In this document: in pieces, positions 33,589 to 41,390 of the stretch
Numbering within the stretch: the first letter of the stretch is position 1
Layout of the letters: each line of letters begins with the position of its first letter
NCBI RefSeq assembly: GCF_004217145.1
Contig: NZ_SHKR01000013.1
Span: 620,001 to 684,000, forward strand
Source: Kribbella rubisoli
GTDB taxonomy: Bacteria > Actinomycetota > Actinomycetes > Propionibacteriales > Kribbellaceae
Reading direction: 5' to 3'
Length of the DNA stretch: 64,000 nt
Translations under genes and position numbers: made by a program
The notes under the pieces: generated by a model
The model's input: the letters and a program-made list of their open reading frames with translations, nothing else
Database searches by the model: none
Told to the model about the DNA's origin: nothing

Positions 33589-34206
33589 ATGGCCAGGTAT
33601 TTCGACATCCATCCCGAGAACCCCCAGCGGCGGTCGATCGGGCAGGTGGTGGACCTCCTCCGCGAGGACGGGCTGATCGCGTACCCGACCGACTCCTGCT
33701 ACGCACTCGGCTGCCAGCTGGGGAACCGGGACGGGATCGACCGGATCCGGACCATCCGGCAGCTGGACGACCGGCACCACTTCACGCTGGTCTGCGAGAA
33801 CTTCGCCCAGCTCGGGCAGTTCGTACACATCAGCAACGCCGTCTTCCGCTCGATCAAGGCGGCCACGCCGGGCAGCTACACGTTCATCCTCCCGGCCACC
33901 AAGGAGGTCCCGCGCCGGCTGCTGCACCCGAAGAAGAAGACCGTCGGCGTACGCATCCCTGACCACGTGGTCACCCAGGCCCTGGTCGCGGAGCTCGGCG
34001 AGCCGCTCGTCTCCAGCACCCTCCTCCTCCCCGGCCAAGAGGAGCCGATGACGCAGGGCTGGGAGATCAAGGAAGAGCTCGACAACCAGATCGACGCGGT
34101 CATCGAGGGCGAGGCCGGCACCGAGCCGACCACCGTCGTCGACTTCTCCGAGGACGTGCCGGAGCTCGTCCGCGTAGGCGCAGGAGATCCGGCCCCATTC
34201 GAGTGA
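33589..34206 (+). CDS. Sua5/YciO/YrdC-family protein, YciO type
   Basis: A 205-residue protein of the YrdC/Sua5 threonylcarbamoyl-AMP synthase superfamily. It has RRSIGQVVDLLREDGLIAYP, TDSCYALGC (P-loop-like basic site), PGSYTFILPATKEVPRRLL and VGVRIPDHV. YciO-type members lack proven tRNA t6A activity, so the function is unclear; it may bind RNA or nucleotides. ATG 33589 lies 19 bases after the sortase stop. Confidence 0.88.
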   Translation: MARYFDIHPENPQRRSIGQVVDLLREDGLIAYPTDSCYALGCQLGNRDGIDRIRTIRQLDDRHHFTLVCENFAQLGQFVHISNAVFRSIKAATPGSYTFILPATKEVPRRLLHPKKKTVGVRIPDHVVTQALVAELGEPLVSSTLLLPGQEEPMTQGWEIKEELDNQIDAVIEGEAGTEPTTVVDFSEDVPELVRVGAGDPAPFE

Positions 34207-34228
34207 GGCCTTAGGACAGACTGTTGGC

Positions 34229-34876
34229 GTGACCTACACCCTGGACCTGAACCCCGACGAACTGCTGACGACCACCCGCACCGTCCGCAAGCGCCTCGAC
34301 CTCGAGCGACCCGTGCCGATGGAGCTGATCCGGGAGTGCATCGAGATCGCCCTGCAGGCGCCGTCGGGGAGCAACCGGCAGACGTGGCACTGGCTGGTGA
34401 TCACGGACGCCGAGAAGCGTGCGGCCATCGGTGAGTACTACCGCCGTTCGGTCGAGGAGTACCTGGCCGGCCCGGGCGCGGCGGGCAAGCTGCACGCCGA
34501 CGACCCCGAGCGTGGTCCGGTCCAGCGCCGGGTCGGCGACAGTGTGGCCTACCTGGGCGAGCAGATGGGGAAGGTCCCCGTGCTGGTCATCCCATGCCTC
34601 AAGGTCCACTCGCTGCCTGCCGGCAACCAGGCCGGCCTGTGGGGCTCGATCCTGCCGTCGGCCTGGAGCTACATGCTCGCTGCCCGGGCCCGGGCTCTCG
34701 GTACGGCGTGGACCACCCTGCACCTCAGCTACGAGCGGGAGGTGTCGGAGCTGCTCGGTCTTCCGGAAGACATCCGTCAGACGGTGCTTATCCCCACGGC
34801 GTACACGATCGGGACCGAGTTCAAGCCGGCCGCGCGTCAGCCGCTCGACGAAGTTCTCCACCTCGACAGCTGGTGA
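34229..34876 (+). CDS. nitroreductase-family flavoprotein
   Basis: A 215-residue FMN enzyme. Typical are TTRTVRKRLDLERPVPMELI with the FMN-binding Arg, LQAPSGSNRQTWHWLVITD, and GLWGSILPSAWSYMLAARAR followed by LGTAWTTLHL. Family members reduce nitroaromatics, quinones or enones with NAD(P)H or F420H2. GTG 34229. Its stop abuts the stop of the convergent LigD-PE gene at 34877. Confidence 0.9.
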   Translation: MTYTLDLNPDELLTTTRTVRKRLDLERPVPMELIRECIEIALQAPSGSNRQTWHWLVITDAEKRAAIGEYYRRSVEEYLAGPGAAGKLHADDPERGPVQRRVGDSVAYLGEQMGKVPVLVIPCLKVHSLPAGNQAGLWGSILPSAWSYMLAARARALGTAWTTLHLSYEREVSELLGLPEDIRQTVLIPTAYTIGTEFKPAARQPLDEVLHLDSW

Positions 34877-35368
34877 TCACGAGGCGGCCATCTCCTCGAT
34901 GGTCAGCCCGCTCAGCACCGAACGGGGTTCGGCCACCGTCAGGTCCAGCCCCGGATCGGCATCTGCGTCCTTCACCTTCACCAGCAGCCAATCCGCGCCG
35001 GTCCGGGTGAAGGCCCAGGCGCCGTTGAGCTTCACGCCGTGCAGTTGCACCTTCAAGTGCCCGCGTTCGATCGCCTCGGCAGGATCGACGAGCTGGTGCC
35101 GGTCGTCGCGGGTCAGATTCGTGTAGACGCCGGCGTCCCAGACGATCACGGCGCCACTGCCGTACTGCGCATCGCGGTGCACGCCCTCGTACGACGCGTA
35201 CTCGAGATCGTGGTCCGAGGTGAACACCGCGAGCCGCTTCACGATCGGGTCGAGGGACGGCCCGCGCGGCACCGCCCACGACTTCAGCACCCCGTCGACT
35301 TCCAGCCGTACGTCGTAGTGCAGCCGCCTCGCATCGTGCAGCTGAACGACGAAAATCGGCCTGGTCAT
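34877..35368 (-). CDS. stand-alone LigD-type 3-prime phosphoesterase domain
   Basis: A 163-residue protein matching the 3-prime-phosphoesterase (PE) module of bacterial NHEJ ligase D: IFVVQLHDARRLHYDVRLEV with the metal-binding His11, His17 and Asp19, followed by VLKSWAVPRGPSLDPIVKRL, HDLEYASYEG and VHRDAQYGSGAVIVWDAGVY. In LigD this domain trims 3-prime ribonucleotides and 3-prime phosphates at breaks. Here no polymerase or ligase domain and no Ku gene is adjacent. The ATG 35368 and its ggaggc ribosome-binding site lie inside a long inverted repeat. Confidence 0.9.
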   Translation of the reverse strand: MTRPIFVVQLHDARRLHYDVRLEVDGVLKSWAVPRGPSLDPIVKRLAVFTSDHDLEYASYEGVHRDAQYGSGAVIVWDAGVYTNLTRDDRHQLVDPAEAIERGHLKVQLHGVKLNGAWAFTRTGADWLLVKVKDADADPGLDLTVAEPRSVLSGLTIEEMAAS

Positions 35369-35435
35369 GGGGCCTCCCGTCCTGGACTGAGGAGCGAAGC
35401 GACGAGGGAAGGACGGGAGTTACAGCCCCATGACC
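35363..35435. repeat. inverted repeat covering the start of the LigD-PE gene
   Basis: Arms ggtcatgggg (35363-35372) and ccccatgacc (35426-35435) pair for ten bases, and tcccgtcct (35375-35383) pairs with aggacggga (35410-35418) for nine; a 26-base apical loop contains gaggagcgaagcgacgag. In the minus-strand transcript this would pair both the ribosome-binding site and the AUG of the LigD-PE gene. The arms are an inverted duplication of the gene's start region, so each strand has a ccccatgacc start-like block. Confidence 0.75.
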
Positions 35436-35596
35436 CGCCGCGCCGGAGGCGCGGCATTAGTGCTGTCATCAGGCTCCTGAGGATTTTGAATTACAACTAA
35501 CGATCGGTCGTGAACCGGTTGTAGGCTTGCGTCTGGTTGGGAAACCAGCCCCCACAACCTTCCCATCACATCCGCCCCTGTCCAGAAGCAGGTGCC

Positions 35597-35773
35597 ATGC
35601 CCGTAGCCCCCTCACCGGCGCGGCCGATCGCCGTCCAGATCCTCATCGCCGGACGCTGGATCGCAGGCCAGGAGCTCGGTCGACGGACCGGGACGGCCGG
35701 GGCCGACGAGGTTCTCGTCAGCCACCACGGCCATCTCGTCTGGGTCGACCAGCGCTCGGTCCGCGAGTCCTGA
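35597..35773 (+). CDS. possible small protein, unknown
   Basis: A 58-residue frame beginning MPVAPSPARPIAVQILIAGR and ending HHGHLVWVDQRSVRES, with normal high third-position GC. The ATG is preceded by agcaggtgcc, a weak ribosome-binding site. A terminator hairpin follows at 35777. No family is recognised; it may be a genuine short gene or chance. Confidence 0.4.
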   Translation: MPVAPSPARPIAVQILIAGRWIAGQELGRRTGTAGADEVLVSHHGHLVWVDQRSVRES

Positions 35774-35776
35774 AAG

Positions 35777-35806
35777 CTGAAAGCCCTTACCACTAAGGGT
35801 TTTCAG
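35777..35806. terminator. bidirectional terminator hairpin
   Basis: ctgaaagccctta pairs with taagggttttcag around a ccac loop (12-13 pairs, one G-T). On the minus strand it overlaps the stop codon of the serine hydrolase gene; on the plus strand it ends the short 58-residue frame. Confidence 0.7.
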
Positions 35807-36864
35807 CAAAGAGCTTTCGCAACCAGGTTGCCGATCTCGACCGCGGACGCCGAACCCGTCGGGTCGAACAGCGTCCTGGTCAGCGCGAAGGCAACGCCCG
35901 AGCGCGTGTCAGCCCAGGCGATACTCCCGCCCATGCCCGGCCACCCGAACGTCGCCGGGCTCTCCTCCGCCGTCGATCCCAGCCGGCCGATCGCGTAGCC
36001 GAGCGCCATCGTTGCCGTATTGCCGAGCAACTCGTCCTGCGCGACCAGCGCCGGGCCGGTGATCACAGGCACGGCCTCGGGCCGGACCAGCTGTACGCCG
36101 TCCACCTCGCCGATCAGCCCGGCGTACAACTTGGCGATGCCGCGGGCTGTCAGGATCGCGCTCGACGGGTCCTCGATCGCCAGCTGTTCGGGCCGGTTGA
36201 GCCCGGCGGCCCGCGGTTGCATCGACGGCGGCACGACCTTGCTGAACATCCCGGCCAGCATCTCGAACGTCTCGTCGGCGCCCGCGGGTTCAACCAGTGG
36301 GATCAGCCGGTCCCGCTGGTCGGACGGGAGCGCGAAGAACACGTCGTTCTCGATACCCAGCGGCGTGATGAGCTCCCGCAGTACGGCGGAGATCGGCCGG
36401 CCGGTCGCGCGCCGGACGATCTCGCCGACCAGCAGGCCGAACGTCTCCGCGTGGTACGTCATCTTCGTACCGGGCTCCCACCACGGCTCCGCAGCGGCGA
36501 GGTACGCCGGGATCGTGGGGAAAGACTCGTGTGTTGCGTCAGGCGGCAGGCCCGGCAGGCCGACCGAGTGCGTCAGCACGTGCCGCAGCGTCGCCTTGTC
36601 CTTTCCGAGCGCCCCGAACTCCGGCCAGATGTCCACGATCGGCTGGTCGTAGTCGAGCACCCCGCGATCCACCAACACGTTCGCGACCGTCGCGGATGCG
36701 CCCTTCCCGGTCGAGGCCGCGTAGTACAAGGACTCCGACGTCACGCCGTCGCCGGCGACAGCGTCCACCAGCAGCTCACCGTGCCGGTAGACGGCTACCT
36801 GTAGCCCGTGTTCCGTCTCGACCAGTTCGTCGATCCGCTTCTGCACTATCTCTTGGAGTTCCAT
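35803..36864 (-). CDS. beta-lactamase-fold serine hydrolase/esterase (EstB-like)
   Basis: A 353-residue cytoplasmic-type protein without signal peptide. Active-site motifs: STGK (SxxK, in YYAASTGKGASATVANV), tyrosine motif YHAETFGLLVGEI (YxA instead of YxN) and GWPGMGGSIAWAD as the WxG-like third motif. The LRHVLTHSVGLPGLPPD segment is typical for esterases of family VIII. ATG 36864 is chosen; the ORF is open to 36903 but those 13 residues lack a ribosome-binding site. It follows the F420 enzyme gene by about 40 bases on the same strand. Confidence 0.85.
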   Translation of the reverse strand: MELQEIVQKRIDELVETEHGLQVAVYRHGELLVDAVAGDGVTSESLYYAASTGKGASATVANVLVDRGVLDYDQPIVDIWPEFGALGKDKATLRHVLTHSVGLPGLPPDATHESFPTIPAYLAAAEPWWEPGTKMTYHAETFGLLVGEIVRRATGRPISAVLRELITPLGIENDVFFALPSDQRDRLIPLVEPAGADETFEMLAGMFSKVVPPSMQPRAAGLNRPEQLAIEDPSSAILTARGIAKLYAGLIGEVDGVQLVRPEAVPVITGPALVAQDELLGNTATMALGYAIGRLGSTAEESPATFGWPGMGGSIAWADTRSGVAFALTRTLFDPTGSASAVEIGNLVAKALC

Positions 36865-36903
36865 ACAGGTACGTCGGAGCGGGCCTGGGACCTTTGACAC
36901 CAT

Positions 36904-37809
36904 CTATGCATAGTCCAACGCGAACCTGACCGTGCGCTCCACCTCCGCGTCCGTGCCCACCGGGCAGACCAGGAATTCCGTCGTACCGGCGTCTGCGTAG
37001 CGCTGCAGCTCCTTGGCGACCGTCTCCTCGTCGCCCAGCACCGCGGTCTCCTCCGGTCCGGCCTTGCCGCCGCGATCGAGCACCGCGCGGTACGAGGGCA
37101 TGTCGCCGGCCGCGCCGTAGTGCGACCCGATCCAGCTCCGCGTCGCATCCGGATCGTCCGTGACCGCGACGCAGACGCCCGCTACGACCTGGGGCTGCGG
37201 TCGGCCGGCGGCGGTCGCCGCTGCGTCGATCGTCGGGCGGATGAAGCTCTCGATGACCTCGGGGCCGGCCCAGCTGGTCGTCGTACCGGCGGTCAGTTCG
37301 CCGGCTGTCTTGAGCATCCGCGGCCCGAGCGCGGCGAGGATGAGTTCGGGCGCCTCGGCACCGGCGATCGCGAGCTGGCCGCGCGCGGTCAGTCGCTCGC
37401 CCGCGTAGTCGGTCGGCTCACCGGCGAGCAGCGGTCCGAGCGCTTCGATGTACTCGCGGACGTACGCGGCGGGGCGGTCCATCGAGAGCCCGAACATTCC
37501 TTCGACCATGTGCGGGTGGCTCGCCCCGACACCGAGCGTCAGTCGGTTGCCGGTCAGCGCCTGCACGCTGAGCGCCTGCGCCGCGAGGGCGAGCGGGTGG
37601 CGCGGATACACCGGGACGACGCCCACGGCGTACCCGATGGTCGAGGTGTACGACGCGACGCCGGCGATCAGCGTCAGCGCGTCCCAGCCGAGTCGCTGGC
37701 TGAACCAGACCCGGTCGATGCCGTTGTCCTCGGCGGCCTTCGCGGCGGCGCCGATCTCGTCGATGGTCTTGCCCTCTTCGTCGATCCACAGTCCGATCCT
37801 CATGTCCAC
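36904..37809 (-). CDS. LLM-class F420-dependent oxidoreductase
   Basis: A 301-residue TIM-barrel luciferase-like protein of the F420-type (TIGR03564-like). It starts MRIGLWIDEEGKTIDEIGAA, has RVWFSQRLGWDALTLIAGVA, VVPVYPRHPLALAAQALSVQ and RLTLGVGASHPHMVEGMFGL, where the family binds the F420 phosphate. It would transfer hydride between reduced F420 and an unknown substrate. Start GTG 37809 or ATG 37803. The LysR gene is divergent 72 bases away. Confidence 0.9.
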   Translation of the reverse strand: MDMRIGLWIDEEGKTIDEIGAAAKAAEDNGIDRVWFSQRLGWDALTLIAGVASYTSTIGYAVGVVPVYPRHPLALAAQALSVQALTGNRLTLGVGASHPHMVEGMFGLSMDRPAAYVREYIEALGPLLAGEPTDYAGERLTARGQLAIAGAEAPELILAALGPRMLKTAGELTAGTTTSWAGPEVIESFIRPTIDAAATAAGRPQPQVVAGVCVAVTDDPDATRSWIGSHYGAAGDMPSYRAVLDRGGKAGPEETAVLGDEETVAKELQRYADAGTTEFLVCPVGTDAEVERTVRFALDYA

Positions 37810-37881
37810 CAGTCAACGAGACTCGAGGCGGCCGACCCAGACGCAGTTACGCTGTACAGCGATAAGGAGTCGTGATCGCTG

Positions 37882-38754
37882 ATGGAGCTGCGGCAGTTGC
37901 GGTACTTCGTCACCGTCGCCGAGGAGCTGCACTTCGGGCGGGCCGCCGAGCGACTGAACATCGTCCAGCCCGCGGTCAGCCAGCAGGTCGCCCGGCTCGA
38001 ACGCGAGCTCGGCCTGCGACTCCTCGACCGGTCGTCGCGGCACGTGCGGCTGACCGGCGACGGCGAGCGCATGCTGCGGGAGGCCCGCGCGGTCCTGTCC
38101 GCCGCGGACCGAGCCGCCGAGGTCGCCGCAGAGCTCGCCTCCGGGCGTTCCGGCGTACTCCGTATCGGCACCGCGCCTGGCCTGCGGGACCGGCTTGAAC
38201 GCGGCCTGACCGCCCTCCGTGCGCGCACGCCCAACCTCGAGATCCAGCTCAGCTCCGGCTCGACCGCGGAGTACCTGACTGCGCTCCGGTCGGGGGAGTT
38301 GGACATCGCCTTCGTCCGCGGCGGCGTCGCAGTCGCCGATCTGCAGGTCATCGAACTCTGGCGCGATCAGCTGTCCGTCCTGGTCCCGACGGCGTACCGG
38401 TCGGACGACGGCGTCAAGCTGGTCGACCTTGCAGGGCTCCCGCTCCGGCTGCCTGCCGATGACATCTGGCTGCGCGACCGCCTCGTGGCTGCGTGCCGTG
38501 AGGCCGGCTTCGAGCCGTTGATCGGTCGGCCGATCGAGGACTTCGAGTCGGCGGTCGTCGAGATGTCGACGGGCTCGCCGGCCTGGACCGTCGTCTACGG
38601 GACGGCCTGCGAATCTGCCGAGGGCGCGCTCTGGATGGGTCTGCTCAATCCGCCCGCAACGGCACCGGGCCACCTGGTGATGGGGCCGGGGCAGACGGAG
38701 TGCGCTCGCGTCCTCGTCGAGGCGTTCGGCAATGAACCCCCCGGCGGGCCCTGA
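37882..38754 (+). CDS. LysR-family transcriptional regulator
   Basis: A 290-residue LTTR. The N-terminal winged helix reads MELRQLRYFVTVAEELHFGR, RLNIVQPAVSQQVARLEREL and LLDRSSRHVRLTGDGERMLR; the effector-binding domain follows (GVLRIGTAPGLRDRLERGL). It is divergent from the F420 oxidoreductase, the likely target. A DHA2 exporter is next on the same strand after a 268-base gap containing palindromes, so it may also control that. Confidence 0.92.
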   Translation: MELRQLRYFVTVAEELHFGRAAERLNIVQPAVSQQVARLERELGLRLLDRSSRHVRLTGDGERMLREARAVLSAADRAAEVAAELASGRSGVLRIGTAPGLRDRLERGLTALRARTPNLEIQLSSGSTAEYLTALRSGELDIAFVRGGVAVADLQVIELWRDQLSVLVPTAYRSDDGVKLVDLAGLPLRLPADDIWLRDRLVAACREAGFEPLIGRPIEDFESAVVEMSTGSPAWTVVYGTACESAEGALWMGLLNPPATAPGHLVMGPGQTECARVLVEAFGNEPPGGP

Positions 38755-39022
38755 CAGCTCCGCCGAGGGGTGTTGATTACTCAACAAACACGGGATCGTA
38801 CGGCGGAAAGCCTGTTCCGAGGAGGGCTCGTCTCATAATTCGCCGCGATCTTTCGGCGAACGATTGCTGCCTCCCGGTGATCGGTTGCTGACACTGCGGG
38901 GATATTGTTGGTAGTTGCAACCAAAATATCGGGCTGGTGTGAGGACAAGTCAGCCGTTTCCGCCCCGGGACAGTGCATAGCGCTGCCCCGGTCGTCGCGA
39001 TCCCGCCGTACGAACGGAAACC
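38755..39022. promoter_or_regulatory. gap with two palindromes upstream of the DHA2 exporter
   Basis: 268 bases without a gene. TGTTGATTACTCAACA at 38771-38786 is a six-base inverted repeat around a four-base centre, close to a TetR-type operator. GATATTgTTGGT at 38901-38912 and ACCAAAATATC at 38920-38930 form a second, AT-rich near-palindrome around gttgcaac. Both are unusual in this GC-rich context and are probable operators; the bound proteins are unknown. A GC hairpin near 38732-38776 may end the LysR transcript. Confidence 0.55.
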
Positions 39023-41317
39023 ATGTCTGCCACCACCCAGACCCGCTATCGCTCGAGGTACGCCGACGGCGAGCCGGACACCACACCGGCGCCACCCCCA
39101 CCGCCGACGCCGCCGACGGCTGCCGCTGAGCTGTCGCACCGGGAGATCCTCGAGATCCTCGCCGGGCTGCTCGCCGCACTCTTCACCGCTGTCCTCAGCT
39201 CGACGATCGTCAGCAACGCGCTGCCGACGATCATCGCGGACCTCGAAGGCTCGCAGACGCAGTACACCTGGGTCGTCACCGCCAGCCTGCTTGCGATGAC
39301 CGTGTCGACGCCGGTGTGGGGCAAGTTGTCGGACCTGATGAGCAAGAAGCTGCTCGTGCAGCTCGCGATCGTCATGTTCGTCACCGGCTCGGTGCTGGCC
39401 GGCGCCTCGCAGAACGTGCCGTTCCTGATCGGCGCGCGCGTTCTGCAGGGGCTCGCGATGGGCGGGCTGATGGCGCTCGCGCAGGCGATCGTCGGCGCGG
39501 CGATCCCGCCCCGCAACCGCGGGCGGTACTCCGGCTACATGGGTGCCGTGATGGCGCTCGCGACCGTGTCCGGGCCACTCGTCGGCGGTGTCATCGTGGA
39601 CACGTCGTGGCTGGGATGGCGGTGGTGCTTCTACGTGTGCGTCCCGCTCGCCGTGATCTCGCTGATCGTTCTGCAGCGCTTCCTGCACCTGCCGGTCGTG
39701 AAGCGCAAGGTCAAGATGGACTACCTCGGCGCGCTGCTGATCGCGGGCGCCGCGAGCCTGCCGCTGATCTGGGTGTCGTTCGCGGGCGAGCACTTCCCGT
39801 GGTGGTCGTGGCAGACCGGCGCCTACCTCGGCGGTACAGCGGTGCTCGCGCTGCTGGCCGTGGTGGTCGAGGTGCATGCGCGTGAGCCACTCGTACCGGT
39901 CAAGGTCGTGCGGGAGCGGACGACGGCGTTGGCGATCCTCGCGAGCCTGTCGGTGGGGATCGCGATGTTCGGCAGCGCGGTGTTCCTCGGGCAGTACTTC
40001 CAGGTGGCGCGCGGGTACAGCGCGACCGAGGCCGGATTGCTGACGATCCCGATGATGTTCGGGTCGTTCCTCGGGTCGGTCGGGTCCGGGCAGCTGATCA
40101 CGCGGTACGGAAAGTGGAAGCGGTACCTGGTGCTCGGCGGGTTGTTCCTGACCGCGGGGCTCGGCGTACTCGGGACGATCGACCATACGTCGCCGTACTG
40201 GTGCATCGGGCTCGGGATGCTCTCGATGGGCATCGGGATGGGCATGATGATGCAGAACCTGGTGCTCGCCGTACAGAACACCGTGGACGTCAGCGAGGTC
40301 GGTGCGGCGAGTGCGTCGGTCACGTTCTTCCGCAGTCTCGGCGGTGCGGTCGGGGTGTCGGTCCTCGGCGCGGTCCTCGCGACGCGGGTGACGGATCTGA
40401 TCACCGAGCACATCAAGGCGCTCGGTCCGGCCGCGGCGGCTGCTGCCCAGGGTGGGTCGGGGAGCGTGCTGGACGTGAACTCGCTGCCGGCGCCGGTCGC
40501 GGAGATCGTGCGCCAGGCGTACGGCGACGCGACCGGGCGGATCTTCGTGATCGCTGCCGGCGCTGCCGTGGTGAGCCTGCTGGCGGTGCTCTTCATCCGC
40601 GAGGTGCCGCTGCGGCAGACGGTCGCGATGGGTCCGGACGGTACTGCGTCGTCGGCATCGGACCGGCCTGGCGCGGCCTCGGCTTCGGGCCTGCCCGGCG
40701 CGACCGCGGCTTCGGATGACCCGGCCGAACGTGCGGCTGTGGTCGCGCTCGACGTGATCACGTCGGCGGAGCGGACCGCCCGCGAACGTGAGCGCGAAGC
40801 CAACGAGCGCGTGCAGGCGGCCGCGACCGTGATCCGGCAGATGCGTACCGACGTGAAGGACCTGTTCACCCGCGTCGACCAGCAGATCGGGGACCTCGAG
40901 GACACGCTCCCCGACGCCGCCATCCCGCAACCCGCCGCCGCGATCCTCGACTCCCAGCGTCCCCAGGGCGAGCTCGTCGACGAGCTCCGCCGCTACGAAC
41001 TGAGCGTCCTCAGCGCCAGCCAACGCACCGCCGACCACCTCCGAGCCACCGCCCGAGCCGACGCCGACCAACTCCTCTCCGAAGCCAAGTCCGAAGAACA
41101 GGAGATCCGGGCGCGGATCGCTGAACTCCAGTTGGTGGAAGAACGCCTCCTAGGGACAGTCCGAGACACCCTCTCCACAACCCCGCCGCCGGCCGCGCCT
41201 GTGTCGAGCGCGCCGCCTCCGTTCCCGTCGGACGGCTCGGCGCCGTACCTGCCTCACGCCACGGGCAACGGCTACCCGGACGCTACCGCCAGCCCCGAAC
41301 GCCAGCCGTTCGGGTGA
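39023..41317 (+). CDS. DHA2 MFS exporter with long coiled-coil C-terminal tail
   Basis: A 764-residue exporter, about 250 residues longer than usual DHA2 proteins. Residues about 35-530 hold 14 helices, opening with LAALFTAVLSSTIVSNALPT and motif A VWGKLSDLMSKKLLVQLAIV. Residues about 545-764 are cytoplasmic: a Ser/Ala-rich linker, then heptad-rich helices (EREREANERVQAAATVIRQM; ARADADQLLSEAKSEEQEIR) like DivIVA-type coiled coils, and a Pro-rich end. The tail could organise the pump at a cell site or mediate oligomerisation; this is inference. Confidence 0.88.
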   Translation: MSATTQTRYRSRYADGEPDTTPAPPPPPTPPTAAAELSHREILEILAGLLAALFTAVLSSTIVSNALPTIIADLEGSQTQYTWVVTASLLAMTVSTPVWGKLSDLMSKKLLVQLAIVMFVTGSVLAGASQNVPFLIGARVLQGLAMGGLMALAQAIVGAAIPPRNRGRYSGYMGAVMALATVSGPLVGGVIVDTSWLGWRWCFYVCVPLAVISLIVLQRFLHLPVVKRKVKMDYLGALLIAGAASLPLIWVSFAGEHFPWWSWQTGAYLGGTAVLALLAVVVEVHAREPLVPVKVVRERTTALAILASLSVGIAMFGSAVFLGQYFQVARGYSATEAGLLTIPMMFGSFLGSVGSGQLITRYGKWKRYLVLGGLFLTAGLGVLGTIDHTSPYWCIGLGMLSMGIGMGMMMQNLVLAVQNTVDVSEVGAASASVTFFRSLGGAVGVSVLGAVLATRVTDLITEHIKALGPAAAAAAQGGSGSVLDVNSLPAPVAEIVRQAYGDATGRIFVIAAGAAVVSLLAVLFIREVPLRQTVAMGPDGTASSASDRPGAASASGLPGATAASDDPAERAAVVALDVITSAERTAREREREANERVQAAATVIRQMRTDVKDLFTRVDQQIGDLEDTLPDAAIPQPAAAILDSQRPQGELVDELRRYELSVLSASQRTADHLRATARADADQLLSEAKSEEQEIRARIAELQLVEERLLGTVRDTLSTTPPPAAPVSSAPPPFPSDGSAPYLPHATGNGYPDATASPERQPFG

Positions 41318-41390
41318 CCACCTCACCTCCGGCACCTGGGTGTCGGGGGTGGGTGGCATGCTTCGGGTAGGTCGGTGGGGAAGGAGCGGC

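Noticed and set aside
35437..35596. A small RNA or leader peptide between the LigD-PE inverted repeat and the 58-residue frame.
   Set aside because: A 16-residue frame MTRRAGGAALVLSSGS and a small ctggtt/aaccag hairpin exist, but no conserved or coding signal supports either.
38777..41071. A 764-residue minus-strand open frame.
   Set aside because: It is the antisense of the DHA2 exporter, rich in Arg/His/Asp as expected from GC-rich shadow frames, with no family pattern.
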